DNA from: Methanoculleus sp. MH98A
Lineage (GTDB): Archaea > Halobacteriota > Methanomicrobia > Methanomicrobiales > Methanoculleaceae
NCBI RefSeq assembly: GCF_000691865.1
Contig: NZ_JMIO01000033.1
Coordinates: 1 to 64,000, forward strand
Direction of reading: 5' to 3'
DNA: 64,000 nucleotides
In this document: positions 50,025 through 59,700 of the stretch, piece by piece
How the letters are laid out: every line of letters begins with the position of its first letter
Numbering within the stretch: position 1 is the first letter of the stretch
Notes under the pieces: generated by a model
Databases searched by the model: none
What the model was told of the DNA's origin: nothing
What the model saw: only the letters and a program-made list of their open reading frames with translations
Translations under genes and position numbers: made by a program

Positions 50025-50624
50025 ATGACAAATCACCCGGTTAAGAACATGATGCGGTTGATGGCGACCAAGATCAGGACAATCGCGGACGTGATGTCCG
50101 ACGACGAGATCGATGCGCTCCTCGCCGAGATCCTGAACGCGAACCGTATCTACACCATGGGCGCCGGGCGCTCCGGGCTCGTAGCGAAATCGTTTGCCAT
50201 GCGCCTGATGCACCTCGGGCTTTCCGCATTCGTCGTCGGAGAGACCGTGACCCCGGCCATGAAGCCGGGAGACGTCATTATCGTCTTCTCCGGGTCCGGC
50301 GCGACCAAGACGGTTGCGGATATCTCCGAGACCGCAAAAGAGATCGGCGGGAGGATCTGCCTCATCACCTCGAAGAAAGACTCGAGGATCGGCCGCATCG
50401 CCGACTGTATCGTCATCATCGAGAGCCAGCGGGATAAGGTGGCCGACGAGTCTGCGGAGTTCGAGATCCGGCAGATGATGGGCGAGCACAAATCGTTCGC
50501 ACCGCTCGGCACCATCTTCGAGACGACCGCGATGGTCTTTGCGGACGCGATCATATCCCGGCTGATGGAGATCACCCAGTGCCGGCCCGAAGACCTCCAG
50601 TGCCGCCACGCAAACATTGAGTGA
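50025..50624 (+). CDS. hxlB: 6-phospho-3-hexuloisomerase
   Basis: 199 residues from ATG 50025. SIS-domain isomerase interconverting hexulose-6-phosphate and fructose-6-phosphate; in archaea it makes ribulose-5-phosphate when paired with hexulose-phosphate synthase. Motifs: YTMGAGRSGLVAKSFAMRLM, FVVGETVTPAMKPGD, VFSGSGATKTV, PLGTIFETTAMVFADAI. The N-terminal spacing to GAGRSG matches known PHI proteins better from 50025 than from ATG 49989, but the longer start is possible. hps is not adjacent. The aminotransferase gene follows after 7 bases. Confidence 0.9.
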   Translation: MTNHPVKNMMRLMATKIRTIADVMSDDEIDALLAEILNANRIYTMGAGRSGLVAKSFAMRLMHLGLSAFVVGETVTPAMKPGDVIIVFSGSGATKTVADISETAKEIGGRICLITSKKDSRIGRIADCIVIIESQRDKVADESAEFEIRQMMGEHKSFAPLGTIFETTAMVFADAIISRLMEITQCRPEDLQCRHANIE

Positions 50625-50631
50625 GATAATC

Positions 50632-51738
50632 ATGAACGAACACAGGTATGCCGACCGGGTCAAAGGGGTGGAGATGTCGGGTATCCGCAAGCTCTTCGAA
50701 GCCGGAGGGCCGGACGCGATCAACCTCGGCATCGGGCAGCCGGACTTCGATACCCCCGACCACATCAAGATGGCCGCGATCGCCGCTATCAGGGAGGGAA
50801 GAACGGGGTACACCCCGAACACCGGGATACCGGAGCTCCGGGAAGCTATCTGCGAGAAGCTCGCACGCGAAAACAGCCTCGCCTGCCGGCCGGAGCAGGT
50901 CATGGTCACGGCGGGGGGGAGCGAGGCGCTCCACCTCGTGATGGAGGCGCTCGTCAACCCGGGCGACCGCGTCCTCTTCACCGACCCGGGTTTCGTCTCC
51001 TACGCCGCCCTTGCGACATTGGCCGGCGGAAAACCCGAGGGCATCGGGCTCGATGGGACCCTGCACATCGACGTCGAGCAGGCAAAAGAGCAGATGGACG
51101 GGGCACGGGTCTTCGTCCTGAACTCTCCCACAAACCCGACGGGCGCGGTCGAGAGCGAGGAGTCGATCCGCGCCCTCGTGGAGTACGCAAACGATCGGGG
51201 CGTCACTGTCGTATCCGACGAGGTCTACGAGCACTTTATCTACGAGAAAGAGCACGTCAGCGCGGCCCGGTTCGGCGACGACGTCATCACCGTCAACGCC
51301 GCGAGCAAGACCTACGCCATGACCGGGTGGCGGGTCGGCTACCTTGCGGCACCCGGGGACTATATCCCGGAGTTCCTCAAGGTACACCAGTACGCCCAGG
51401 CGTGCGCGACCTCGATATCGCAGTATGCCGCGCTCGCCGCATACACCGGCGACCAGGAGCCGGTCGCCCGGATGCGGAGCGAGTACCGCGCCCGGCGCGA
51501 CCTCCTCTACGACGGGCTGACCGGTCTCGGGTTCGATTTCCCCCGGCCGGAAGGTGCGTTCTACATGTTCGTCCCGATGGGGCGAAACCTTATCGAGAAG
51601 GCCGTCGATGCGGGCGTCATCATCGTGCCGGGTTCGGCGTTCGGCACGAGGGCACCCGAATATGCACGCTTCAGCTACGCGACCTCCCGGGAGAACCTCT
51701 CCCGTGCGGTCGGGCGGCTCGGGGAACTGATGGGGTGA
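50632..51738 (+). CDS. class I/II pyridoxal-phosphate aminotransferase
   Basis: 368 residues of the aspartate-aminotransferase-like fold. Visible: NLGIGQPDFDTPDHI, GYTPNTGIPELREAI, the PLP-binding NSPTNPTGAV and VVSDEVYEHFIYE, the Schiff-base Lys in AASKTYAMTGWRVGYL, and the substrate Arg in ARFSYATS. Amino donor not determinable; archaeal relatives act on aspartate, aromatic or alanine-type substrates. ATG 50632 is preceded by GTGAGAT. Third-from-last in the hxlB / aminotransferase / M42 operon, with gaps of only 7 bases on each side. Confidence 0.88.
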   Translation: MNEHRYADRVKGVEMSGIRKLFEAGGPDAINLGIGQPDFDTPDHIKMAAIAAIREGRTGYTPNTGIPELREAICEKLARENSLACRPEQVMVTAGGSEALHLVMEALVNPGDRVLFTDPGFVSYAALATLAGGKPEGIGLDGTLHIDVEQAKEQMDGARVFVLNSPTNPTGAVESEESIRALVEYANDRGVTVVSDEVYEHFIYEKEHVSAARFGDDVITVNAASKTYAMTGWRVGYLAAPGDYIPEFLKVHQYAQACATSISQYAALAAYTGDQEPVARMRSEYRARRDLLYDGLTGLGFDFPRPEGAFYMFVPMGRNLIEKAVDAGVIIVPGSAFGTRAPEYARFSYATSRENLSRAVGRLGELMG

Positions 51739-51745
51739 GAGAAGA

Positions 51746-52783
51746 ATGGTGAAAGAGTTACTCAGGAAGTTATCCGACGCCCACGGCGTCTCGAGCAGCG
51801 AAGGAAACATCAGGGATATCGTCAGGGCCGAACTTGCAGGGGTGGTCGACGAGTTCCGCGAGGACACGATGGGGAACCTTGTCGCCGTGAAGCGCGGCGG
51901 CGATTTCTCCATCATGATTGCCGCCCACATGGACGAGATCGGGCTGATGGTGCAGTACATCGACGAGAAGGGGTTCATCCGGGTCGTCCCCATCGGGGGC
52001 TGGTACGGGCCGGTGCTCTACTGCCAGCGGGTGGTGCTGCACGGGAAGAACGGCCCGGTCCCGGGCGTCCTCGGCGCAAAGCCCCCCCACGTCATGAAAG
52101 AGGAGGAGCGCAAGAAAGAGATCAAGATCGAGAATCTGTTCGTCGACGTGGGCGCGACGAGCGAGGAGGAGGTGAAGAACCTCGGGATCGAGATCGGCAC
52201 CCCGATCACCACCGACCGCGAGTTCACGGACCTTGCCGGCACCCGCGTCACGGGAAAGGCGCTCGATAACCGGGTCGGCGTCGCGATGCTCATCCGGGCC
52301 ATGCAGCAGGCGGACTCCCCGCACACGATCTACGGCGTCTTCACCGTCCAGGAGGAGCTGGGGCTGAAGGGAGCAAAGGTGAGCGCCTACTCCTTAAACC
52401 CCGACTGCGCGATCGCGACCGACGTCACCATCCCCGGCGACCACCCGGGGATCGAGAAGAAGGACGCGAGCGTCGAGATGGGCAAGGGCCCGGTCCTGGT
52501 TCTCGTCAGCGCGAGCGGGCGCGGGTTGATGGCCGATCCGAGGATGACCGCGTGGCTCCGCGAGACCGCGGAGAAGAACGACATCCCCTGCCAGCTCGAG
52601 GTCGGCACCGGCGGCAACACCGACGCGACGATCATCCACCTGGAGCGGGGCGGTATCCCGAGCATCCCGCTCTCGATCGCCGCCCGCTACATCCACTCCC
52701 CGGTCGAGGTGGTCGATGCCGCCGACGTCGAGGCGGGGGTCCGGCTCCTCGTCGAGGCGCTGAAGAGCAAACCTGCGCTCTGA
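51746..52783 (+). CDS. M42-family (TET-type) metalloaminopeptidase
   Basis: 345 residues. Dinuclear-metal aminopeptidase that forms tetrahedral dodecamers and trims peptides from the proteasome. Ligand motifs all present: IAAHMDEIGLMV, GKALDNRVGVAM, FTVQEELGLKGAK (catalytic Glu), ATDVTIPGD and GGNTDATIIH, RYIHSPVEVV. Starts 7 bases after the aminotransferase stop. A T7 run 9 bases past its stop ends the operon. Confidence 0.92.
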   Translation: MVKELLRKLSDAHGVSSSEGNIRDIVRAELAGVVDEFREDTMGNLVAVKRGGDFSIMIAAHMDEIGLMVQYIDEKGFIRVVPIGGWYGPVLYCQRVVLHGKNGPVPGVLGAKPPHVMKEEERKKEIKIENLFVDVGATSEEEVKNLGIEIGTPITTDREFTDLAGTRVTGKALDNRVGVAMLIRAMQQADSPHTIYGVFTVQEELGLKGAKVSAYSLNPDCAIATDVTIPGDHPGIEKKDASVEMGKGPVLVLVSASGRGLMADPRMTAWLRETAEKNDIPCQLEVGTGGNTDATIIHLERGGIPSIPLSIAARYIHSPVEVVDAADVEAGVRLLVEALKSKPAL

Positions 52784-52792
52784 AGAACCCTC

Positions 52793-52799
52793 TTTTTTT
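52793..52799 (+). terminator. T-tract terminator of the hxlB operon
   Basis: TTTTTTT starts 9 bases after the M42 peptidase stop codon, on the coding strand. It is the only T-run of this length nearby and precedes a separate promoter (GCTATACCG) for the next gene. Confidence 0.5.
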
Positions 52800-52849
52800 G
52801 ACCATTCCCCTGCAGAAAATGCTATACCGTCCCCCGTGCAGTGCGGGGT

Positions 52850-53386
52850 ATGAGCGACGGATTCCTGCAGGAGATCCTTTTTGGCGACCCTGCTTTCCTG
52901 GTACGCGTCCTGATCGTCGGCGTATGCGCGTACGTGGCCCTTGTGATCATCGTTCGCCTCTCGGGGAAGCGGACGCTCTCGTCGATGAACGCCTTCGACT
53001 TCATCGTGAACGTGGCCGTCGGCTCGATCCTTGCCTCGACGATCGTCTCAAGAGACGTCTCGCTTGCGGAGGGGTTGCTCGCCCTTGGTATCCTGATCGT
53101 GCTGCAATACGTCGTCTCCTGGTCGTCCGTCAGGTCGGATGGGGTGCAGAAAGTCGTAAAGTCGGAGCCCCGCCTCCTCTTCCACGCGGGAGAGTTCCTG
53201 CACGGCGCGATGCGGCGGGAGCGGATTGCCGAGAGCGAGATCCGGCAGGCGCTACGGTCGGAGGGCGTCGCATCCCTCGAGGGCGTGCACGCAATCGTCC
53301 TCGAGACGAACGGGAACCTCTCGGTGCTGACGAAGGGCGGGGACGGTCCGGGAGTGCTCGTCGATGTGGCACGACCACGCCGGTGA
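52850..53386 (+). CDS. DUF421 (YetF-like) membrane protein
   Basis: 178 residues. Three transmembrane helices (about 18-36, 45-62, 65-88) and the DUF421 signature VRLSGKRTLSSMNAFDFI, VNVAVGSILASTIVS, then a soluble domain with EPRLLFHAGEFLHGAMRRER and IVLETNGNLSVLTK. Function unknown; homologues are linked to stress and spore membranes in bacteria. ATG 52850 is chosen, with GCTATACC (52821-52828) about 22 bases upstream as a TATA box; a GTG three codons earlier is an alternative. Confidence 0.82.
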   Translation: MSDGFLQEILFGDPAFLVRVLIVGVCAYVALVIIVRLSGKRTLSSMNAFDFIVNVAVGSILASTIVSRDVSLAEGLLALGILIVLQYVVSWSSVRSDGVQKVVKSEPRLLFHAGEFLHGAMRRERIAESEIRQALRSEGVASLEGVHAIVLETNGNLSVLTKGGDGPGVLVDVARPRR

Positions 53387-53638
53387 GTCCGAAGGATTGG
53401 TGTGCCCGGGAGGCGGGGTCGTGACCGGGGTGCTTTTCGGTTTCATGGGTGCAGCATTTTTGGTGTTCTCAGGCCTTAACCGCCTTGGCCTGTGAACTGC
53501 TGCATCATGATGATGCACCTTCCGGTTGATCCCTCTCCCAGGCAAAACCCCCCGTAGCTCTCGAAGGTTATAGTTCTTGTCCGGCCATGAGCATAACAAT
53601 TGTTCGGCGCCGATACACCCGCCGGCGCCCTGATCGCC
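53387..53638. other. intergenic region, nothing recognised
   Basis: 252 bases after the DUF421 gene and before the end of the minus-strand ferredoxin gene. No gene, repeat or clear promoter is seen. Short frames lack motifs. Confidence 0.4.
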
Positions 53639-53866
53639 TCATTCTTCGACGATGATGACCGCGACCGGGCACGAATCGGCGGCCTCCAGTGCGCAGTCGG
53701 CGAGGTCGTCGGGCACCTCGCCCTCCGCGGGGTTGCCGCCGACCCGGTACTTCTCCGTGATCGAGCTCAGGCCGTCGTTTGGATCCTCTTCAAAGACGTC
53801 CGGGCAGAGTGTCCAGCACGACTCGCAGCTGGTGCATCCCGGCCTGTCGATGGTAACTTTCACCAC
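53639..53866 (-). CDS. single-cluster 4Fe-4S ferredoxin
   Basis: 75 residues. Three Cys in [12 protein letters not shown] and a fourth in DSCPVAVI bind one 4Fe-4S cluster; the rest is acidic. The start is taken as GTG 53866 ([11 protein letters not shown]) because GAGGAGGT sits 7 bases upstream and the family starts just before VKVTIDR. A longer in-frame ATG at 53908 would place that Shine-Dalgarno inside the gene. Likely a small electron carrier; partner unknown. Divergent from the SMR gene, sharing a 127-base promoter region. Confidence 0.85.
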   Translation of the reverse strand: MVKVTIDRPGCTSCESCWTLCPDVFEEDPNDGLSSITEKYRVGGNPAEGEVPDDLADCALEAADSCPVAVIIVEE

Positions 53867-53993
53867 TCTCCATACCTCCTCTGGAGCTCCGGGAGGGTAC
53901 TCTTCCATGTTAAACGTGACGGAGGCGGACGGTCTGTATGGTTTTCCGGCCGGACAAAGTATAACGCTTCCCGGGCCAGATGAGAGAAGAATC

Positions 53994-54323
53994 ATGCAGA
54001 ATACCGCCTGGATTACCCTGTTCTTTGCCGGGCTCCTGGAGACCGGCTGGGCGCTCGGCCTCAAGTATACCGAAGGGTTCACGAAGGTCTGGCCGTCGGT
54101 GGCGACCCTCGCCGTGATGGCCGGGAGCATCTACCTCCTCTCGCGGTCGCTCTCCGGCCTTCCGCTCGGGACAGCGTATGCCGTCTGGACGGGCATCGGG
54201 GCGGTCGGAACGGTCATTGCCGGTATCGTGATCTTCGGCGAATCAAGGAGCGTCGTCCGCCTCCTCTGCATCCTCCTGATTGTATCGGGGATCGTGGGGC
54301 TGCGGTTCTGTTCGGATGCGTGA
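53994..54323 (+). CDS. small multidrug resistance transporter, SugE/Gdx type
   Basis: 109 residues, four transmembrane helices. Residues [20 protein letters not shown] carry the essential membrane Glu and the Trp/Lys pattern of the SugE/Gdx (guanidinium exporter) branch rather than Emr[20 protein letters not shown] and IFGES follow. It exchanges protons for a small cation, probably guanidinium. AAAGTATAACG (53956-53966) is a TATA candidate about 28 bases before the ATG. It ends 30 bases before the convergent HD gene. Confidence 0.85.
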   Translation: MQNTAWITLFFAGLLETGWALGLKYTEGFTKVWPSVATLAVMAGSIYLLSRSLSGLPLGTAYAVWTGIGAVGTVIAGIVIFGESRSVVRLLCILLIVSGIVGLRFCSDA

Positions 54324-54353
54324 GGGAGCCGGTGCCGGGGTGTATCCCCTCTA

Positions 54354-54950
54354 TTACACATCCTGGGGGATTTGGGCGCTCATCTCGCCGTCCAGTGCAT
54401 CGAGAAACGCGACGAGGAACGCGTGCCTCTCTTCGGCGATGCTCCGGGCGGTCGTTGTGTACATGCGGTCTCTCAGGTTCAGCAGTTTGTCATGGAAGTG
54501 GCCGGTTGCGTCCGCGATGCCCCCTCCGTGCTCTCCGGCCCGGATAAACGTCCTCGCGATCCCGATCGCGCCCATCGCGTCGAGGTTGTCCGCGTCGGAG
54601 AGCACCCGGGCCTCCGGGGTTTCGGGAGCGATACCCGAGGAGTACCGGTGCGCACGGATGGCGTGGACGATGCCCGGGATGCAATCCTCGGGGTAGCGGA
54701 CGGAGCGGAGGTAGGACTCCGCCATCCGCGCTCCCTCTTCTTCGTGGGGGACGCCCGTCTCCTCCTCGAGGGGCCGGGCGATGTCGTGGAAGAGAGCGGC
54801 CGGGATGAGGATCGCCATATCCGCACCCTCGCGGGCGCCGATCGTCTTGCAGAGGCGCACGACCCTCTCCGTATGGTCGAACCCGTGCGCCCCCGATTCA
54901 CGGAGCGCCGCCCTGACGTAATCGAGCATCGCGGCCATCTCTTCGTTCAT
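54354..54950 (-). CDS. HD-superfamily phosphohydrolase
   Basis: 198 residues with HGFDHTERVVRLC, LIPAALFHDIARPLEE (HD pair), GIVHAIRAHRYS and VLSDADNLDAMGAIG, i.e. the His, HD and Asp ligands of the HD family, closest in pattern to the YedJ/YpgQ-like group that hydrolyses nucleoside phosphates. ATG 54950 is used; longer in-frame starts upstream give unconserved sequence. Transcribed alone. Confidence 0.82.
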   Translation of the reverse strand: MNEEMAAMLDYVRAALRESGAHGFDHTERVVRLCKTIGAREGADMAILIPAALFHDIARPLEEETGVPHEEEGARMAESYLRSVRYPEDCIPGIVHAIRAHRYSSGIAPETPEARVLSDADNLDAMGAIGIARTFIRAGEHGGGIADATGHFHDKLLNLRDRMYTTTARSIAEERHAFLVAFLDALDGEMSAQIPQDV

Positions 54951-55252
54951 GATACACGTCTGTTGTTCCGGGGTTGAATACGATTCCTTTTTGGTCGGCC
55001 GTTTCGGCGGTCGTGCCCTCATAGGGCAGGCCCTTCGAGTCCACGATATCAACCGCGTGGAGTTTATCTCCACGCAACCGCGGTCGCGAGTCCCGGCCGG
55101 GGGCATGGTGTCCCTGGCGGCATCCCCGTGCGCGAGTGCTACCCATATTGTTATAAATCATATTTAGTGGAATTTCCAGGCAAGAATCCAATTATTTATT
55201 AGAGTACAGGCGCAGGTTCTTCTTACCGCAGGGGGGCGGCCCCGGGGGAGCC
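54951..55252. other. intergenic region between divergent genes
   Basis: 302 bases with no supported gene. TTATAAATCATATTTA at about 55151-55166 and ATTATTTATTAGAG at about 55190-55203 are AT-rich; the second lies about 50 bases before the plus-strand ATG and is its likely TATA region, the first could serve either direction. Confidence 0.45.
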
Positions 55253-56209
55253 ATGTACGACGGTATCGTTCAGACAGTGACACTCGCTGCCGGCCTGCTC
55301 GGCGAGATGGTCCCGATGATGATCGCCGGGGTCTTCCTCGCCGAGGTGCTCGTCGCCCTGAATATCGCCGGTCGGATTGCTGCTCTCTCCCGTCCGCTCA
55401 CCTCGTTCGCCTGCCTGCGGGAGGAGTGCGGCACCAGTTTCCTCATGGCCTTCGTCTCTCCTCCTGCTGCGAGCGCCATGCTGGTGGATTTCCACGAAAA
55501 GGAGATCATCAGCCGCAAGGAGCTGATCATCGCGGCCGTCATGAACTCGTTTCCGACGGTCGTCATGCACTGGCGCTACCTCCTCCCGGTCTACATCCCG
55601 CTCCTCGGCATCCCCGGCCTCATTTACTTCGTCCTGCTGATGCTCGTCGGCCTGCTAAAGACCGCGTTCATCATGGTCATCGGCCGAACCATCCTCACTC
55701 CCCCCCAATGCACCCCGGTCATAATGGCGGAGGAGCCGGTCGTCACGCTCCGGGAGGCGCTACGGACGGCGTGGACGTCCTCAAAAAAGACCCTCGTGCG
55801 CCTGCTCTCGATCACCGTCCCCACCATCGTCCTCGTCGCGTTCCTCATCAACGCCGGCGTCTTTGACCGACTTGCCGGGTTGATGCAGGGTGTGGGTGCG
55901 GTATTCCCCGTGCCGCCGGAGGGGTTCGCCATCATCGCGGCGCAGTTCGGCAGTTTCGTCGCGGGCGCGAGCGTCGCCTCCACCCTGCTCGCCGCGGGGG
56001 ATATGACCTGGCAGCAGATCGTCCTCACGCTCCTCGTCGGCAATGTGCTTACGAGCGTGACGCGGAGCATCCGCTGGCTCGGCTCTTCTTACGTCGCCAT
56101 TTTCGGGATGCGGACGGGAACGGAGATCATGCTCGTCTCGACGGTGCTCCGGAACGGGATCATGGTTCTGCTGGTCGCGGCGCTGGCTTACGGGTTCGGG
56201 TGGGGGTGA
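55253..56209 (+). CDS. nucleoside-recognition (Gate) domain membrane protein
   Basis: 318 residues, about eight transmembrane helices. Two Gate-type halves: TSFLMAFVSPPAASAMLVDF with KELIIAAVMNSFPTVVMHW, and FAIIAAQFGSFVAGASVAST with GNVLTSVTRSIRWLGSSYVA. This fold is shared with nucleoside transporters and FeoB Gate domains. Transported solute unknown; archaeal members are stand-alone permeases. Strong start: the reading begins 8 bases after a GGGGGAGCC-type Shine-Dalgarno. Confidence 0.78.
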   Translation: MYDGIVQTVTLAAGLLGEMVPMMIAGVFLAEVLVALNIAGRIAALSRPLTSFACLREECGTSFLMAFVSPPAASAMLVDFHEKEIISRKELIIAAVMNSFPTVVMHWRYLLPVYIPLLGIPGLIYFVLLMLVGLLKTAFIMVIGRTILTPPQCTPVIMAEEPVVTLREALRTAWTSSKKTLVRLLSITVPTIVLVAFLINAGVFDRLAGLMQGVGAVFPVPPEGFAIIAAQFGSFVAGASVASTLLAAGDMTWQQIVLTLLVGNVLTSVTRSIRWLGSSYVAIFGMRTGTEIMLVSTVLRNGIMVLLVAALAYGFGWG

Positions 56210-56217
56210 GGTGCGGC

Positions 56218-56637
56218 TTACCCGCCCTGCACCTCTCGCACCGCCCGTATCTCCGGTATCTCCATCCCGCCGAGCAGTTCGACGATAGCCTGCACGTAGG
56301 GCTCCTGACGGGTGCAGCTCGGGGATGCGCGGGGATCGCTGCGCTGCCCTCGCCGCCCCATCTTCGCGTGGCCGGTGGCGACGTAGTGCAGGAAGTCCTC
56401 CTTCGGGAGACCCCACCGGCAGTTGACCTGCAGCCGGACGAAATCCGGGTTTTTCGGGTTCGGGAAGAGCACTGCACGCGTCGGTGGAAGCGGAACCGGA
56501 TCTCCGCCGTTTGACTCCGCAAGATCGAGGACCCGGCGCCACAGCCGGTCGCAGGCAGCCTCCGGGCATGTCCTGCAGCAGCGGTTCGACGGCGGCGTGC
56601 CGTCGCCAATGTAGCGGCGGCAGAAGTTCGTGTCCAT
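56218..56637 (-). CDS. Cys-rich protein of unknown function
   Basis: 139 residues. The N-terminal third is Cys-rich (FCRRYIGDG, RCCRTCPEAACDRLW), likely a metal site; the remainder contains LQVNCRWGLPKEDFLHYVATG and ends in a short helix. I do not recognise the family. Convergent with the Gate-domain permease, with an 8-base gap. The ATG at 56637 is the first possible start. Confidence 0.6.
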   Translation of the reverse strand: MDTNFCRRYIGDGTPPSNRCCRTCPEAACDRLWRRVLDLAESNGGDPVPLPPTRAVLFPNPKNPDFVRLQVNCRWGLPKEDFLHYVATGHAKMGRRGQRSDPRASPSCTRQEPYVQAIVELLGGMEIPEIRAVREVQGG

Positions 56638-56757
56638 GAGCGTTCATTACGTCTCTACGCTCCGCACTTAAACCAGGCGATCCCGACCCCTCCCAGACCC
56701 AAATAACAACACTCATGCTTCTTTCACCCCCAACCTCTCCTCAGGAGAGATCACCGG

Positions 56758-59700
56758 ATGTCCCCCGCCGTTCTGTATCGCCAGTTGCCCGGAGAAGGTC
56801 TCGACGCGTTCATCGCGGAGTTCCGGAAAGCCGCCGCCCGCGACCCGTTCGGCACCGTCTTCATCGTCCCGACCTCTCACCTTGCCCGGGAGATCGTCCG
56901 CCGCCTCGGGGAAGAAGGTATCCCCATCGTCGCCGATGCGGTCACGACCCTTCCCGGGTTCGCCCGGAAGGTCTTTCTCGACTATGCGACGTCGGAGACG
57001 CTGATCTCCGGGGCCGAGTCCCGGTTCATCCTCGCCCGCATCCTCGCCTCCGGCCGGTATCCGCTTCTTTGCACCGGGGGAGTCGACGACCTCGCGACCC
57101 TCTTTGAAGTCATCCTCATGCGGAAGGTCGATTACCCGGCCGCCCTCGGCGATCTCGCGACCGCCAAAAGCATCGAGATCGCCCGCCTCTTCGATGCCTA
57201 CCGCCGGTTCCTCGACGAGCACGACCTTGTCGACGAGAATACGCTCTTTGCCCGTACGGTTCGGCTGCTCGCCGATACGGGCTGGTTCCGGACGGTCTAC
57301 ATCTACGGTCTCTTCGGGCCGATGCCGCGGCCGGGCGGCAGCCATTATGCCCGCCCTCCCCGAACGGTCTTCGTTTATGGCCTCTTCGAGCCGATGCCGC
57401 TCGAACGCGACCTCCTTTTCTCTCTGCGTGAGTCTGCGGAAGAGTTTCACTACTCGATCCCTTACACCGGAAATCCGGCGGTCTTTTCCGACGACGGCGA
57501 ATGGCTGCTCCCGGATGCGGTCATCTCCGGGGATGCGCCGGACACCCGCCGCTCACGCCTCGCCGCCCTCTTCTCCCGGTCCGAGCCCGTTGACTGCTGC
57601 GGGTTCGTCCGTCTCGCAGAGCGGCGTGACCGGGAGGGCGAGGTCCGGGCGATCGCGCAGGAGATCCGCGATCTGGTCGCCGCCGGCGTGCGGCCGGACG
57701 AGATCGCGGTCGCGTTCCCCGACTTCGCATCGGCGCTGCCTTACGTGGAGGAGGTCTTCCCCGACTTCGGGGTTCCGTACACCGCGTCCGATGGCCGGGC
57801 GCTCTCCGCATCGCCGCTTGTCCGGGCGCTGCTCGACGTCGCTATGGTTCCCGCCCGCGGTTACCGGCGGGAGGACGTCGTCGCTCTCGCGACCTCCCCC
57901 TACCTGCCGTTCACCGGCGGCTGCGAGCTCGACATCTTCTCCCGGGAGGCCCGGATAACCGCCGGGAATTGGGACGAACGGCTCGCCGCGCTCGCCCGCG
58001 CCGCCGGTGAGGAGCGAGAACGGCCGGACACCCCGGAATCGGCAAAGTCCCGGCTCGCCGAAAAGGTCGCCGCCATCGAGTCGGCACAGGAGACCGTCCG
58101 GGAACTCTTCGCCGATCTCTCGGCGCTCGAAGGGACGAAGACGCTTGCCGGCCATATCGCCGCCTACCGATCGGTCCTCGAGCGGTGGCAGGCTCCGGCC
58201 ATGCCGGAGGACGGCGATCCCGATCTCCTCGAGGACGAAGCGCGGAATCTCGGGGGGTTCTCCGGCATCCTCGCGGCGCTCGAACGCCTCGCCCGGCTGC
58301 TGCCGGACGAGAAGATGCCCCTTGCGGAGTTCTCCTCCCTGCTCGCGCAGGTTGCCGCCGGCACCCGGACAGGCCGTCGACGGAGCAACGGCGGCGTCCG
58401 GGTGGTCGGCGTCCGGGAGGTCGCGCACCTCGCCGTACCCTACCTCTTCGTCGGCGGTCTCGTCGAGGGTACGATGCCGCGGCTGACCACCCGGCTCCCG
58501 TTCACCACCGACGCCGAGACCCGGCGCCTTGGAACCCGGTCGGGCGAGGATATCCTCCGGGAGGAGCGCTACTACTTCACCGCCGCCCTCCTCTCCGCCC
58601 GCTCCAGGGTCTACCTGAGTTACCCCGCGGCCGACGGGGCAACGCCGCTGGTGCGCTCCGGGTTCGTGGACGCCGTTCGCGAGGCGTTCTCCCCGGAGGC
58701 GTGGGGGAACGATGATTTCCCGGACTCCGGGCTCGCTGCAGCCCGGCGAGCCGGGGCCCTCCTCGCCCGGGGGGAGTTCCCCGTCGGGATGCCGTGCCCC
58801 ATCCCCGTCCGCGAGGCCGTCCGCCGGCTCAACATCGAGAACTACCACCGGAAAGCCGGCTACGACTCTCCCTACGACGGCATGCTCGATGACGATCCGG
58901 CGATCCTCGCGGCGCTCGCTGAACGGTTCGGCGAGGGGGCGGTCTTCTCCCCGACGGCGCTCGAGACCTACGCCGACTGCCCGTTCCGGTTCTACCTGGA
59001 GCGGGTTCTCGGTCTTGCGCCGCTGCCCGAGGCAGATCCCGACCTGACGGCACAGGAGCGGGGGAGCCTCGTCCACCGGATCGCCTACCGGTTCTACTCC
59101 GGCTGGACGTGCGACGGCAACGGCCCGGTCACCGGGGCGTGCTACGCGGACGCCCTCCGACGGATCCTCGACGCCGGCCGGGAGGAGGCGGACCGGTTTA
59201 CGTTCGAGACCCCGGCATGGGCCGCGGATAAAGAGCATCTTCTCGGGTCGCCTGCGGCGGGAAAGGGGGTGCTTGAGCGGTTCCTCCGGCACGAGGCCGA
59301 AGTCGCGGCCTCCCGCTTCGTCCCGCACGCCTTCGAGGTCTCGTTCGGCCTCCCGCTGGTGCCGGGGGAGGTCGACGCGGTATCGATACCCGACGCGGTC
59401 GCGATCCCGCTCGGCGAGGAGACCATTCGCCTGCGGGGCAGGGTCGACCGGGTCGACGTGCTGACCGATGGGCGGTTCATGATCACCGACTACAAGACCG
59501 GGTCGTCGCATCCCCGGCTCAGGGATATCGAGGCCGGGAGAGCGCTCCAGCTCCCCCTCTACCTCCTGGCGGTCGAGAGTCTGACCGGGATGGAGGGGGT
59601 CGCGGGCACCTACTACACCCTCCGGCGCGGAGAAGTCACGAACAAACCGGTCTTCTGGGACGCGGGGCTAAAGGACTGCTTCTCCTGCTTCCCCGGCTCG

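Noticed and set aside
53867-53993. Guanidine riboswitch before the SugE/Gdx-type gene
   Set aside because: Such riboswitches are bacterial and the 127-base region shows no matching paired hairpins; a TATA box lies too near the start for a long leader.
49903-57359. Shared 13-mer ATGCCCGCCCTCC at 49903 and 57347 as a dispersed repeat
   Set aside because: A 13-base match between two places in 64 kb of GC-rich DNA is expected by chance, and the flanks do not match.
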